DNA of 64,000 nucleotides from assembly GCA_029309925.1 (NCBI GenBank), contig JARKND010000001.1, positions 1,736,001-1,800,000 of the forward strand. The letters run 5' to 3'. The position numbers were made by a program, and so were the translations under genes. The DNA is from Fulvivirgaceae bacterium JP3-4. Lineage in GTDB: Bacteria; Bacteroidota; Bacteroidia; Cytophagales; Cyclobacteriaceae. The stretch's first letter is position 1; each line of letters opens with the position of its first letter. The notes beneath the pieces are model-generated. The model saw nothing but the letters and a program-made list of their open reading frames with translations, ran no database searches and was not told where the DNA came from. Below, one piece after another: positions 1 to 9,307 of this stretch.

Positions 1-196
1 GAAGGCATGGCGCCCGTCATTTTTTTAAATCCAATCCGTAAAATTCTGTCTGTCAGACATTAAACGTGCTATCCTTTCGCAAAGTCCTTGTTTAAACGGT
101 AAAATCGTTATCTGGATGTAACCCAAAATGTGTTAGACGGGATAACCATTTATGGGGGGCTGTAGTTATATTCACATTTAACCTTAACCTAAACTT
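1..196. other. Leader region upstream of the susC-like gene
   Basis: No gene is visible here. The stretch should contain the promoter and leader of the SusC operon, but no exact TAnnTTTG minus-7 element is present. A short palindrome, GTCTGTCAGAC, lies at 48-58 and could be a regulator site, although a palindrome this short can arise by chance. No sigma/anti-sigma pair or hybrid two-component gene is within view, so how the operon is regulated cannot be told from this window. Confidence 0.4.
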
Positions 197-3100
197 ATGA
201 GGCAAATTCTACTTAAGAACTGCTTTGCAGCAGTGCTTTTGCTCACATCTTCTATGGTGTGGGCACAGGAGCGAACGATCTCCGGAACCGTTACTTCTTC
301 AGATGACGGTTCAAGTCTCCCGGGTGTAAACGTAGTGGTTAAAGGAACAAGCACTGGTGTCGTGACAGACGCCAATGGTGCCTATTCCTTATCCGTTCCG
401 GCATCGGGAGGAACGCTGATCTTCAGCTTTATCGGATTGAAAACCGTTGAAGCTGAAATCGGAAACCAGTCTCAGATTTCCGTGCGCATGGAGACTGATG
501 TAACTCAACTTTCAGAAGTGATTGTTACCGGATACTCTACCGTTGAAAAGCGGCAGGTGTCGGGTGCCATTTCATCGGTGAAAGGCTCGGACATTGCAAA
601 TCTACCCGTGCAGAGTTTTGACCGGGCACTGCAAGGCCGCGCTGCGGGCGTGCTCGTGCAGTCTAACAACGGTATCCCTGGTGGCGCAGTGAATATCCGT
701 ATTCGTGGTACGGGTTCAATCTCTGCAGGTAACACTCCACTCTATATTGTGGATGGTGTGCAGATCAACAGCAGGAGTGATGCGAATTTCACGCAATCAA
801 ACCCACTTGCATTTCTTAACGCAAGCGACATTGCATCAATTGAGATCCTGAAGGATGCAGCGTCTGCTGCGATCTACGGTGCGCAGGCATCGAATGGTGT
901 GGTGATCATCACTACTAAAAAGGGCAAGTCCGGAAAGCCGAGCCTGAATTTTAATTACTACACAGGTGTAAATCAACAGTTGAAATACATCGATGTGCTC
1001 GATGCGCCACAGTGGTTTGAACTCCGCAAGAATGCCTATCTGAATGGTTACAGCGGGTCTTATCAGCTCACAGAAACAGGCGCATCCTATTTCACGTTGC
1101 AGGACATGGGCTTGCTCACGGGCCTGACTGTTCCGAACAATTTCAGTTCAGCAACTTTAGGTGGCTGGGCATCAGCCAATGCGTTGAACATTGATGATCT
1201 CCAATTGGGAAGATTCAATGATGGCACAATCAACAGCTACGATTGGCAGCGCGAAGCTTTCTCGACCGGAAAGGTGCAGAACTATGAGATGTCATTCTCC
1301 GGTGGTGATGACAAAAACCAGTATTACATCTCCGCGAGCTATAACAAGCAGGATGCAACAATGAAGCCTGTTGACTTCCAGCGCGGAACATTGAAACTCG
1401 ACCTCACAAATGCGCTGACTTCAAAACTGACGCTGGCAACTTCGATGAACCTGTCAACTTTCCAGCAAAACGTTCCGTTTGCAGTTTCAGGATCTTTCCT
1501 TGGATCACCTGCCTTTTCTTCATCTGCAGTTCAGCCTCAGAATCCGATCTACAATGCTGAAGACGGTTCTTTCAACACAGCGATCGCAGGTGTCTTGAAT
1601 CAGAACGTTATCGCTGTCGTCAACCAGAACTCTGGCGTGCAGCGGACAAATCAGGCTGTCGGTAGCCTTAAGTTCACTTATGAAATCCTGAAAGGATTGT
1701 CATTCCGATCATTGTGGGGGCTCGACTATCGCCTCGTGCAGGGTGAAAGGTTCACTGACCCACGTACTCCTGACGGTGTAGGCGTACGGGGAAGAAGCAG
1801 TCTGCAGAGCAACTGGAATACAAACTTCATCACCACACAAACTCTCAACTTCAATAAATCCTTCGGAAGCCACAACGTTTCCGGTTTGGTTGGTTTTGAA
1901 TACAGGAGTGAGACTAATGAATTCCTCACTGCGGCAAAGACGGGCTTCCCAACTTACCAATTCAGAACACTTGGATCAGGCGCTGTTACGGAAGCTGCCA
2001 ACGGTGCGTGGACAGGATATCACCGCGCCAGCGGTTTCGGACAAGTTAATTACGACTTCAAGAAAAAATATGTCGCCACATTTACCTTGCGCAGAGACGG
2101 TTCTTCGCGCTTCGGTGTCGAAAACAAGTACGGCCTATTCAAGTCGGTATCTGCTGCATGGATCCTCAAGGAGGAGAGTTTTCTCAGCGGAGTTAACATG
2201 CTCAGTGATTTAAAACTTCGGGCGTCTTATGGCGAAACAGGTAACGATGATATCGGTGACTTCCCGGCTGTTGCACTTTACTCGGGCGGCACTGCAGTGA
2301 ATTACAACGGCACACCTGGTATCCGGCCTGCAGGTCTGGCAAATACTCAACTTGGTTGGGAGACAAACCAGACAGTGAACATGGGATTGGACTTTGGTTT
2401 GTTCAACAACCGGGTTACATCCAGCATCGATATATATAAGAAGACGACCAAAGATCTCCTTCTGACAACGCCCGTTCCTGCTATCAGCGGTTTTGATTCT
2501 TATACTGCGAACGTAGGACAAATGGTGAACAGAGGAGTGGAAGTAGAACTTAATACCGTCAATATTGATATGGGCGGATTCCTCTGGAAATCGACTTTCA
2601 ATTTCGCGTACAATGAAAACTATGTTTCAGAACTTTATGGCGGACTTCAGGAACTTCCGGGAAACACTTCGGTACGTGTAGGCCACTCCATCGGAAGTTT
2701 CTTCACGCAGGAGTATGCGGGTGTCAATCCGGCAACGGGTCGGCCAATGTGGTACGATATCAATCGCAACCTGACTTACCAGCCAACTGCGGCTGACCGC
2801 ATTGTGCTTGGCAACAACCAACCAGAGTTTTATGGCGGATTTATCAATAGCTTCTCTTACCAGGGATTTTCGCTTGATGCGCAGTTCAACTATGAATATG
2901 GAAGAGTTGTGTCAGACGCCCAAGTAAGTTTCCTGCGCGAGAATGCAACCCGTCTTACCTTGAATGCCCTCCAGGAAACCGCTGACAGGCGCTGGACAAC
3001 TCCGGGCCAGATCACCGATGTGCCAAGACCAGTGGTAGGTGGCGCTGAGGTTCGTGGTGTGGGACCGCTTACAGGTTCAACAAACTTCCTGAAGGCTGAT

Positions 3101-3322
3101 TTCATCCGTCTTAAGCAGCTGACATTGTCTTACAACTTCCGCAGCAACCTGATCAGCAAACTTCACCTTACAACGGCCAGGGTATATGCCCAGGGCGTGA
3201 ATTTGTGGACCTATTCAGAGTATGCAGGATACGATCCTGAATTTGTTGATGCTGCCAACAACGGCTCGGGTATCATTCCGCAGTCAAAGGGTTACACGTT
3301 CGGTGTTCAGCTTGGATTCTAA
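197..3322 (+). CDS. SusC/RagA-family TonB-dependent outer-membrane transporter
   Basis: This 1041-residue protein is the outer-membrane barrel of a SusCD-type uptake pair, which imports oligomers or peptides using TonB energy. Residues 1-23 form a signal peptide ending VWA. Residues 27-115 are a CarboxypepD_reg-like domain (ISGTVTSSDDGSSLPGVNV). The plug domain follows, with the SusC signatures GAISSVKGSDI, VRIRGTGSISAGNTPLYIVDG-like text and ILKDAASAAIYGAQASNG. The remainder is barrel and ends in a terminal Phe (GVQLGF), as expected for outer-membrane insertion. A SusD gene follows after 12 bases and a small lipoprotein gene after another 12, so the three form an operon. No glycoside hydrolase or peptidase is adjacent, so the substrate is unknown. 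Family assignment is secure. Confidence 0.95.
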   Translation: MRQILLKNCFAAVLLLTSSMVWAQERTISGTVTSSDDGSSLPGVNVVVKGTSTGVVTDANGAYSLSVPASGGTLIFSFIGLKTVEAEIGNQSQISVRMETDVTQLSEVIVTGYSTVEKRQVSGAISSVKGSDIANLPVQSFDRALQGRAAGVLVQSNNGIPGGAVNIRIRGTGSISAGNTPLYIVDGVQINSRSDANFTQSNPLAFLNASDIASIEILKDAASAAIYGAQASNGVVIITTKKGKSGKPSLNFNYYTGVNQQLKYIDVLDAPQWFELRKNAYLNGYSGSYQLTETGASYFTLQDMGLLTGLTVPNNFSSATLGGWASANALNIDDLQLGRFNDGTINSYDWQREAFSTGKVQNYEMSFSGGDDKNQYYISASYNKQDATMKPVDFQRGTLKLDLTNALTSKLTLATSMNLSTFQQNVPFAVSGSFLGSPAFSSSAVQPQNPIYNAEDGSFNTAIAGVLNQNVIAVVNQNSGVQRTNQAVGSLKFTYEILKGLSFRSLWGLDYRLVQGERFTDPRTPDGVGVRGRSSLQSNWNTNFITTQTLNFNKSFGSHNVSGLVGFEYRSETNEFLTAAKTGFPTYQFRTLGSGAVTEAANGAWTGYHRASGFGQVNYDFKKKYVATFTLRRDGSSRFGVENKYGLFKSVSAAWILKEESFLSGVNMLSDLKLRASYGETGNDDIGDFPAVALYSGGTAVNYNGTPGIRPAGLANTQLGWETNQTVNMGLDFGLFNNRVTSSIDIYKKTTKDLLLTTPVPAISGFDSYTANVGQMVNRGVEVELNTVNIDMGGFLWKSTFNFAYNENYVSELYGGLQELPGNTSVRVGHSIGSFFTQEYAGVNPATGRPMWYDINRNLTYQPTAADRIVLGNNQPEFYGGFINSFSYQGFSLDAQFNYEYGRVVSDAQVSFLRENATRLTLNALQETADRRWTTPGQITDVPRPVVGGAEVRGVGPLTGSTNFLKADFIRLKQLTLSYNFRSNLISKLHLTTARVYAQGVNLWTYSEYAGYDPEFVDAANNGSGIIPQSKGYTFGVQLGF

Positions 3323-3334
3323 ACGCTTCAAACA

Positions 3335-4831
3335 ATGAAAACATTTAATATATATAAATTGAAAGTAGTGGTATCAGCGCTGCTGATGATCATTCTGGGA
3401 GCCTGCGACAGTCTGATAGAAGTAGAACCTCGTTCGCAGGTAGATGCAAACGGTGTTCTGTCTACGCCTGATGCGATTCAGGCAGGTATTAACTCCGTTT
3501 ATGCAAGACTGAGATCAGAACGAAATTATGGTCGCGATCTTCTTGCAGTTGCAGAGGCGCTTTCTGACAACGCGGTGACCACAAACAATTCAGGTCGTCT
3601 CATCAATGAGAACCGCAATACCTCATTGTCGCACCTGACGCACTGGCAAAACAGTTACGCTGCGATCAACGAGATCAACATCACATTGGACGCAATCTCG
3701 AAACTCAACTTTACACCTGCACCCACACAGGCGACACTCGACAGCTGGAACGGTCAGCTGAAATTTTTGCGTGCCCTTTACTACCATGATCTTGCGCGTG
3801 GTTACGCGTATGATCCGGGCACCGAAATACCTTCGCAGGATCGCGGTGGTGTTCCCTTAATTCTCGAACCAATTACGACCGCGCAGGCTGCAAGCGCAGC
3901 AACGCTCCCTCGCAATCCTGTTGCCGACATTTACACGCAGATCTATGCAGATCTCAATGAGGCGATCACTCTGCTGCCGGCAAACGCCAACACAAACGTT
4001 TCGTACACAGCTACCAGGGCTGCTGCCCACACCTTACTTTCGCGCGTGGCACTTTACAACAAGGATTTTGCTACGGCAATCTCGAACGCAACCGCTTCAA
4101 TTGCTCTTGTAGGAAACACCTTGTCTGGCGCGAACTACATCAGCGCTTGGAGATCATCTACGAACAATGAGTCAATTTTTGAAGTCAAGTTTCAGGATGC
4201 TGCGGAGAATATTGGTGTTAACACTTCTCTGCAAACATCCTATACAACGTCACAAACACTGACCACGCTTGCCACCACGGGCGGATTTGGCGACCTCGTG
4301 CCTACTGCAACGTTGAGAACGTTGATCGGTATCACAGGTCCTGCCGCTAGTTCAGCAAACGTAGGGCAGATTTGCACGGGTACGGACGTGCGTGCCCAGC
4401 TGTATGTGATCGGTCCGGGAAGAGGTAGTGGTCCAAAGGTTGAATGCATCAAGTTCATTGGAAAAAATGCCATTGTTAATCTTGATAACGTGCCAGTATT
4501 GCGCAAAGCAGAAAATTTGCTGAACAGGGCAGAAGCGTATGCATCATCCGGAAACGATGCTTCAGCGCTCACCGACCTGAACGCGCTGCGCACAGCCAGA
4601 GGGTTGGCTAGTGTAACCTTGTCCGGAGCAGCGCTTCTCACAGAAATCCTGAATCAGAGACGAATTGAATTCGCCTTTGAAGGCCACCGCTGGTTCGATC
4701 TTAAGCGCAGGGGTACTGACATTCTGAAGACGCCTGAAAACATCCTGGCTGCAGACTTCAGACGCCTGGCAAACATTCCTCAGCGGGAAATTGACGCCAA
4801 TGCGAACCTTGCTCAAAATTTTGGCTACTAA
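3335..4831 (+). CDS. SusD/RagB-family nutrient-binding lipoprotein
   Basis: This 498-residue protein is the surface lipoprotein that caps the SusC barrel and captures substrate. It has a lipoprotein signal with lipobox LGAC (Cys24). The tetratricopeptide-like SusD fold is indicated by the N-terminal motif IEVEPRSQVDANGVLSTPDA, the central segment LKFLRALYYHDLARGYAY and the C-terminal RRIEFAFEGHRWFDLKRRG, all hallmarks of the family. Length is usual for SusD. It lies 12 bases after the SusC gene, so the two should be co-expressed as a 1:1 complex. Ligand specificity cannot be inferred from sequence. Confidence 0.95.
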   Translation: MKTFNIYKLKVVVSALLMIILGACDSLIEVEPRSQVDANGVLSTPDAIQAGINSVYARLRSERNYGRDLLAVAEALSDNAVTTNNSGRLINENRNTSLSHLTHWQNSYAAINEINITLDAISKLNFTPAPTQATLDSWNGQLKFLRALYYHDLARGYAYDPGTEIPSQDRGGVPLILEPITTAQAASAATLPRNPVADIYTQIYADLNEAITLLPANANTNVSYTATRAAAHTLLSRVALYNKDFATAISNATASIALVGNTLSGANYISAWRSSTNNESIFEVKFQDAAENIGVNTSLQTSYTTSQTLTTLATTGGFGDLVPTATLRTLIGITGPAASSANVGQICTGTDVRAQLYVIGPGRGSGPKVECIKFIGKNAIVNLDNVPVLRKAENLLNRAEAYASSGNDASALTDLNALRTARGLASVTLSGAALLTEILNQRRIEFAFEGHRWFDLKRRGTDILKTPENILAADFRRLANIPQREIDANANLAQNFGY

Positions 4832-4843
4832 CATTGAAACCGT

Positions 4844-5374
4844 ATGAAAAAGCTTTTTAATATTTTATTCATCCTTTCATTCGTTGCAGTGGCTACTTCC
4901 TGCATCGAAAATGATCCCGTTCACTTTACAGGTGCGGTTGCGGAATTTGATGCCGCAGTCTGGAACACGCCTGCCTCAGGACAGACTTATCCGATCCTTA
5001 CACGGGTACCAGGCTTTGGCAGAGCAGTGTCAACGAACTCAACTGCACCCAGCACGGCTGACCCGCTTATCACACGGGCATCCGGAACAATTAACTTTCG
5101 TGTGAACCTGGTAGGAGCGCCTCAGCCAACACAGCAGTCGATCCCTGTGTCAGTTGTATCGGAGAACTCAACAGCGGTAGCAGGTACACACTACACCGCT
5201 CCAACGGAAGTTGTTATTCCGGCCGGAGAAAACTTCGGAATCCTCAGCGTGCCTGTTTTGAACCCGGGCGCAACCACCGGATCAGTTGTGGTCGTTCTTC
5301 AAATTGATGGAAACTCCAGTATCGCACCAAGCGAAAATTATAAGCGCATTGGAATCAGCATTGCGCAAAACTGA
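4844..5374 (+). CDS. SusCD-associated lipoprotein, Calx-beta/DUF4843-like
   Basis: This 176-residue lipoprotein is the third gene of the SusCD operon. The lipobox is ATSC (Cys20). Residues about 75-175 resemble a Calx-beta or DUF4843-type beta-sandwich: a strand pattern with ENSTAVAGTHYTAPTEVVIP followed by a glycine- and valine-rich edge (GSVVVVLQIDGN). Such proteins often follow SusD and may act as accessory surface-binding components, though the role is unproven. A strong terminator begins 21 bases after its stop, marking the operon end. The operon position is certain; the domain label is tentative. Confidence 0.7.
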   Translation: MKKLFNILFILSFVAVATSCIENDPVHFTGAVAEFDAAVWNTPASGQTYPILTRVPGFGRAVSTNSTAPSTADPLITRASGTINFRVNLVGAPQPTQQSIPVSVVSENSTAVAGTHYTAPTEVVIPAGENFGILSVPVLNPGATTGSVVVVLQIDGNSSIAPSENYKRIGISIAQN

Positions 5375-5394
5375 GAGCGTTTTAAACTAGTAGA

Positions 5395-5424
5395 AAAGCC
5401 TGGGCGGAAGCTCGGGCTTTTTTA
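5395..5424 (+). terminator. Rho-independent terminator of the SusCD operon
   Basis: An 11-pair stem, AAAGCCTGGGC pairing with GCTCGGGCTTT (two G-T wobbles), closes a GGAA tetraloop and runs into a T tract (TTTTTTATT). It follows the third gene of the operon. Confidence 0.85.
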
Positions 5425-5509
5425 TTGGAACGTTATCCAGCCATGCCGCACATGGTGTACAGAGTAAACGTTTTTATTGCTACCTTTATGGCAACTGTAA
5501 CCACAGAAA

Positions 5510-6367
5510 ATGAGGAAGCTAGCGATTGCGTTGTTGTTCTTTTTGCCCGAAGCGTTTGCCCAGCAACAGGTTGAAGGCGAGACGGAGCTCGCAGGTTTTG
5601 TTCTGGGGCAATTCAGAAAGAACGTTCATGCACAGCTCGGTGCACCGTTTCAAAAGTCTGTTGACGGAGAAGGCTGGCGGTTTGAATTTCACACGCTCAA
5701 ACCAGATACATCGGTTTACGCAGTATTCAAATACAACCCAGGCGATACCAGTCGCATCTATGCGATTGAACTTGTGGGCGACCGTTACGCGGAGATGCAC
5801 CCGTTCAAGGGCCTGAGGCTGGGTGATCCGAAAGAGAAAGTTCTTCGGGTACTCGGTCAGGCAATCCGGTCGGAGAAAGTGGAAGATCCTCCCGTGACCA
5901 CATATTTTTACAACAACGAAAATTACAGCGTTGATATTGATGACAAAGGGCTGCTGTATGGCATTCAGATATTCGGAAACATTCTCGAGCACAAACCTGT
6001 TGGTCATCCATCAATTAAACATTTCAAAACCGCGGTGGTTTCCAGAAACATCGACAGCCTTGTAAACTGGCTTGCACCTGATGCAGAACTCCACAAAGGA
6101 GGAAAGGTTGTCACCTATCGGGTAAGTGCTCGGGCCGAACTGTCGAACCCCAACAGCGAATTTGTCAAACTGTTATTAGGCGACACAGGCAGCGCATGGT
6201 ATGCATTCGCAAAAGAATACGCTGAAGGCGCATCGGAATCACGACTTCATCCGGAACTGAATCAGATGACGATCGTTGACAAGTTTTTTGATTCGAACAC
6301 CATTTCCGAAGTTGTCTTCCGGACCCACGCGGGCAAGTGGAAGGTGTACGAAATCATCTTCCGATAG
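5510..6367 (+). CDS. Exported protein with two BamE/SmpA-like segments
   Basis: This 285-residue protein has a signal peptide (residues 1-17, cleaved near AFA-QQQ) and should be periplasmic. I do not recognise a named family over the full length. Two segments resemble the short helix-turn motif of SmpA/BamE-type lipoproteins: AGFVLGQFRKNVHAQLGAP (about 28-46) and GLRLGDPKEKVLRVLGQA (about 102-119). The C-terminal third (from about 165) reads as a separate alpha+beta domain. A weak minus-7-like element, TACCTTTA, lies at 5481-5488. Its 3' end overlaps the convergent DUF72 gene by 14 bases. Function is unknown. Confidence 0.7.
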   Translation: MRKLAIALLFFLPEAFAQQQVEGETELAGFVLGQFRKNVHAQLGAPFQKSVDGEGWRFEFHTLKPDTSVYAVFKYNPGDTSRIYAIELVGDRYAEMHPFKGLRLGDPKEKVLRVLGQAIRSEKVEDPPVTTYFYNNENYSVDIDDKGLLYGIQIFGNILEHKPVGHPSIKHFKTAVVSRNIDSLVNWLAPDAELHKGGKVVTYRVSARAELSNPNSEFVKLLLGDTGSAWYAFAKEYAEGASESRLHPELNQMTIVDKFFDSNTISEVVFRTHAGKWKVYEIIFR

Positions 6368-7109
6368 ATTGTTTCAGCAACCTCAGAAAGGTTTGCCCGT
6401 TCTCAAAAGCACTTCCTGCTGTGTTGTTGAAATACACAAACACATCTTTTCCGTTCACCGTCCATTCCTGAACATACGAAACATATTCACTGAGAAACGT
6501 CTCCGCATAGCTTCCGCGATAAGTACCGGTCGGGCCGTGAAAGCGGACGTAGACAAATTGATCAGACGTCAGAGCAAACGGTGAAGCTGATTTCGGTATA
6601 TCCTGTAACACCAGTGATGCGTTATGCGATTTTAACAGGTCGAACGTCTCTTCATGATACCAGCCTGAATCGCGAAACTCTACAGCAATATTCCATGTGT
6701 TGTTTACGCATGATTTCAGGTCGCGGATGAGGCTTTCCAGCTGCGCAATTGAAGACGCCTTCAGGCTCGGGGGGAATTGCACAAGGATAGACGCTTTCTT
6801 ATTGCCGACAGATGAAATCGTATCTACGAATGCCGCTATGTGGGCAACATCATATTCCAAAAATTTTTGATGGGTGATATCCTGATGCAGCTTAAAGGTG
6901 AAAGTAAAATTGTCAGGGACTGCGGAGGCCCATCGCTCAATTGTTTTGCGCTGAGGGACCTTGTAAAACGAATCATTCACCTCGATGCTGTTAAAGAAAC
7001 CCGCATACAGCGTGAGGCGCGATGACTTCTGGGCTTCCTCAGGAAATTTGTATTTAGGGTACGGTAACACTACGCCACTCAAACCAACATTTAGACTGCC
7101 TTTCTTCAT
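6354..7109 (-). CDS. DUF72 (YecE-like) protein
   Basis: This is a 251-residue cytoplasmic protein of the DUF72 family, a TIM-barrel-like fold of unknown biochemical function. Family features are an N-terminal VGLSGVVLPYP segment, FFNSIEVNDSFYKVP, SILVQFPPSLK, IAVEFRDSGWY and, near the C-terminus, FVYFNNTAGSAF. The start is placed at the internal ATG (MKKGSLNVG), because the six residues before it are not conserved in character. Its tail overlaps the convergent upstream gene by 14 bases, so neither gene has room for a separate terminator on that side. Confidence 0.85.
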   Translation of the reverse strand: MKKGSLNVGLSGVVLPYPKYKFPEEAQKSSRLTLYAGFFNSIEVNDSFYKVPQRKTIERWASAVPDNFTFTFKLHQDITHQKFLEYDVAHIAAFVDTISSVGNKKASILVQFPPSLKASSIAQLESLIRDLKSCVNNTWNIAVEFRDSGWYHEETFDLLKSHNASLVLQDIPKSASPFALTSDQFVYVRFHGPTGTYRGSYAETFLSEYVSYVQEWTVNGKDVFVYFNNTAGSAFENGQTFLRLLKQSIGR

Positions 7110-7205
7110 CACGACTTGATTCACCAATACCGTTCCCGTTCCCCGTACCGGCCGCTGGAAGTTAATTTGATTTCGAAATTGTATTCGGGACTTTGGGTTT
7201 CCAAA

Positions 7206-8654
7206 CTAGTCTCTGTAATTCAGCGCAGGTTTGCGATCGCCTAACAGCGCTTCATAGTTGTAGCTGCCAACATCTTTTGTGAACTCCGCCTTCGCGCGCG
7301 TGATAATCGATGGATCTTTAAACAAATCTACGCCCGTAAGGGCCATTGTTTTTGCCGCAACCATCATGCCCTTGATGCCAATCTCTGTTCCCCCGCATGC
7401 GACAGCTTGCCAGCTATGCGCTGGAGTGCCCGGCACCCAGGTAGCGGAGCGTAGACCCACCGTTGGCACGGCATAGCTGACATCGCCAACATCGGTGCTG
7501 CCACCGCCCGAGTTTTCCTCTGTTTTCAAAGGCACGACAGTTGACGCAGTTTCAAGAGGAGGAACTGAAAAGTTAAACGTAGACTGAATTTTTTTGCCAA
7601 ACTCAAGCTCGTCTGCCGTATAGCTGATACCTCCGACCTTGTCGAGGTTTTTTTGCATGACTTCAGCAAGTGTTCTGTTGATAAGAAGATCGTGGGTACC
7701 CCCGATTATTTCAAAGTCAACTTTCGTGTCCGTTCCGAGTGCCGCACCTTTAGCAGCATTTACAACTCTGTCAAATACGTGCACCACGGTCTCGCGTTTC
7801 GGATGACGCACGTAGTAGTATACTTCTGCAAAGTCTGGAATGACATTCGGTGCCTTTCCGCCACTTGTAATAACGTAGTGAATTCGCGTCTCCTGCGGCA
7901 CGTGCTCACGCATCATGTTCACCATGTAATTCATGGATTCAACTGCATCGAGCGAGCTCCTTCCTTTTTCCGGTGCAGCTGCTGCATGTGCTGAGAGTCC
8001 ATGGAACCTGAACTTGGCTGACTTATTTGCCAGCGCGCTCATCATCGTCACTGAATTTTCAGCTGCCGGGTGCCAGTGAATGACGGCATCAACATCGGCA
8101 AACAGGCCTTCGCGCACCATGTATACTTTGCCGCTGCCACCTTCCTCGGCAGGAGTTCCATAAACCCGGATTGTGCCCGTAATTTTTTTTGCTTCGATGA
8201 GCTTTTTGAGTTCGATGCCTGCCGCAACGCTTGCTGTTCCAAATAAATGATGCCCGCACCCATGCCCACCGGCTTTTCCCTCGATCGCTTTGCGTTCGGG
8301 AACAGCTTCCTGCGACAGGCCAGGCAACGCATCGAATTCAGCAAGGATCCCAATGACAGGTTTTCCACTTCCGTATGATGCAACAAAAGCCGTTGGAATT
8401 CCTGCAACCGGTGCATTCACTTCGAATCCGTTGTCACGAAGCGTCTTCTGCAGCAAGGCCGAAGACTGTGTCTCCTTATAACCGAGTTCTGCAAAATTCC
8501 AGATATTCAAGGCGATGTTTTTATATTCTGCATATCGCGCATCAAGCGACTCCATTGCGTCACTTTTCAGATCGTCATTGTTTGGTTTGCTTTTCTTTTG
8601 AGAAAATGATTGGATGCTGATGAGCACGAGGAGTAAACATAACTTCACTTTCAT
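7206..8654 (-). CDS. Exported M20-family amidohydrolase (AbgB-like)
   Basis: This 482-residue enzyme belongs to the M20/M40 metallo-amidohydrolase group, which cleaves amide bonds of aminoacyl conjugates. Its arrangement is closest to AbgB, the p-aminobenzoyl-glutamate hydrolase subunit B. A signal peptide (residues 1-19, ending SFSQ) exports it to the periplasm. Metal-binding elements are the GHGCGHH motif near residue 130, an EEGG motif, WHPAAEN, and GGSTDVGDVS followed by HSWQ. AbgA is not adjacent, and the export signal is unlike the cytoplasmic E. coli protein, so a periplasmic scavenging role is more likely than folate-catabolite turnover. The substrate is unknown. Confidence 0.85.
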   Translation of the reverse strand: MKVKLCLLLVLISIQSFSQKKSKPNNDDLKSDAMESLDARYAEYKNIALNIWNFAELGYKETQSSALLQKTLRDNGFEVNAPVAGIPTAFVASYGSGKPVIGILAEFDALPGLSQEAVPERKAIEGKAGGHGCGHHLFGTASVAAGIELKKLIEAKKITGTIRVYGTPAEEGGSGKVYMVREGLFADVDAVIHWHPAAENSVTMMSALANKSAKFRFHGLSAHAAAAPEKGRSSLDAVESMNYMVNMMREHVPQETRIHYVITSGGKAPNVIPDFAEVYYYVRHPKRETVVHVFDRVVNAAKGAALGTDTKVDFEIIGGTHDLLINRTLAEVMQKNLDKVGGISYTADELEFGKKIQSTFNFSVPPLETASTVVPLKTEENSGGGSTDVGDVSYAVPTVGLRSATWVPGTPAHSWQAVACGGTEIGIKGMMVAAKTMALTGVDLFKDPSIITRAKAEFTKDVGSYNYEALLGDRKPALNYRD

Positions 8655-8834
8655 GGGCGGCAGTTTAGGCTAACGATGACAAATAAAATCAATCGCAGTG
8701 CGAAATGCAATGCCCTGGATCGCACGCTGTCAACCGGAGTCGATGACAGCTGGTAGACAGAACTACACTTTAAGGAATAGGGTTGTAGATATGAGATTTG
8801 TAAATTGATCGCGGGATCTTAAAAACAATGCATT

Positions 8835-9137
8835 ATGCCAACGTCATTTTCACCTGTTCAATATGTCTATCGCGAGATTATCGAAGAGCAGATAGCCAAA
8901 AAAGCTGAAGGCAAAGTGTTTTATTTTGATGATAACGACAAAGTCGAATCAGTTGAAGGTCGTGTAGTCAGGATGGAAGAAATTAAAGGCAGCGGAATGT
9001 TTATCCATATGGAACCGGACAAGCAAATCCGCATCGACCGAATTATCACCCTGTTTGGAAAACCTGGTGCCGCCTTTGATGAGTATGATAACTTTGCGAA
9101 CCAGTGTCTTTCATGCACAGGTGGTTATGACCTTTAA
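8835..9137 (+). CDS. Small conserved-looking protein of unknown function
   Basis: This is a 100-residue, charged cytoplasmic protein with no signal peptide or membrane segment. I do not recognise the family. The middle reads as a beta-rich barrel-like domain (KVESVEGRVVRMEEI, MFIHMEPDKQIRIDRIITL). It ends with a CLSC pair shortly before the stop. Clean codon usage, a good ATG and a terminator-like hairpin directly downstream support it as a real single-gene unit. Confidence 0.7.
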   Translation: MPTSFSPVQYVYREIIEEQIAKKAEGKVFYFDDNDKVESVEGRVVRMEEIKGSGMFIHMEPDKQIRIDRIITLFGKPGAAFDEYDNFANQCLSCTGGYDL

Positions 9138-9141
9138 GAAA

Positions 9142-9169
9142 ACGCCCGAATGATCATTCATCCGGGCGT
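9142..9169 (+). terminator. Hairpin after the 8835-9137 gene
   Basis: ACGCCCG pairs with CGGGCGT, continuing after one mismatch with four more pairs around a TCAT loop. There is no strong T tract, so it may be an imperfect terminator or a transcript-stabilising hairpin. Confidence 0.55.
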
Positions 9170-9265
9170 CTCCATTCACAGCAGTGGTTGCAGTTTTGCG
9201 AAAAATTGAACGTCCATTATCATGTGGCGGTAATGATAGTCAATTGCCCTCACCGCGATCAAGAT

Positions 9266-9302
9266 AAAAAGTGATGGACGCTCGTCTGATCGCGTCCATC
9301 AC
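9266..9302 (-). terminator. Rho-independent terminator of the NmrA-type gene
   Basis: A perfect 11-pair stem (GTGATGGACGC with GCGTCCATCAC, loop of 10) lies just past the stop of the minus-strand gene. On the minus strand it is followed by TTTTTATC. Confidence 0.8.
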
Positions 9303-9307
9303 CAAGC

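Noticed and set aside
7128-7205. Possible terminator in the gap between the amidohydrolase and DUF72 genes
   Set aside because: Partial self-complementarity around CCGTTCCCGTTCC and CCGTACCGG is too irregular and lacks a T tract.
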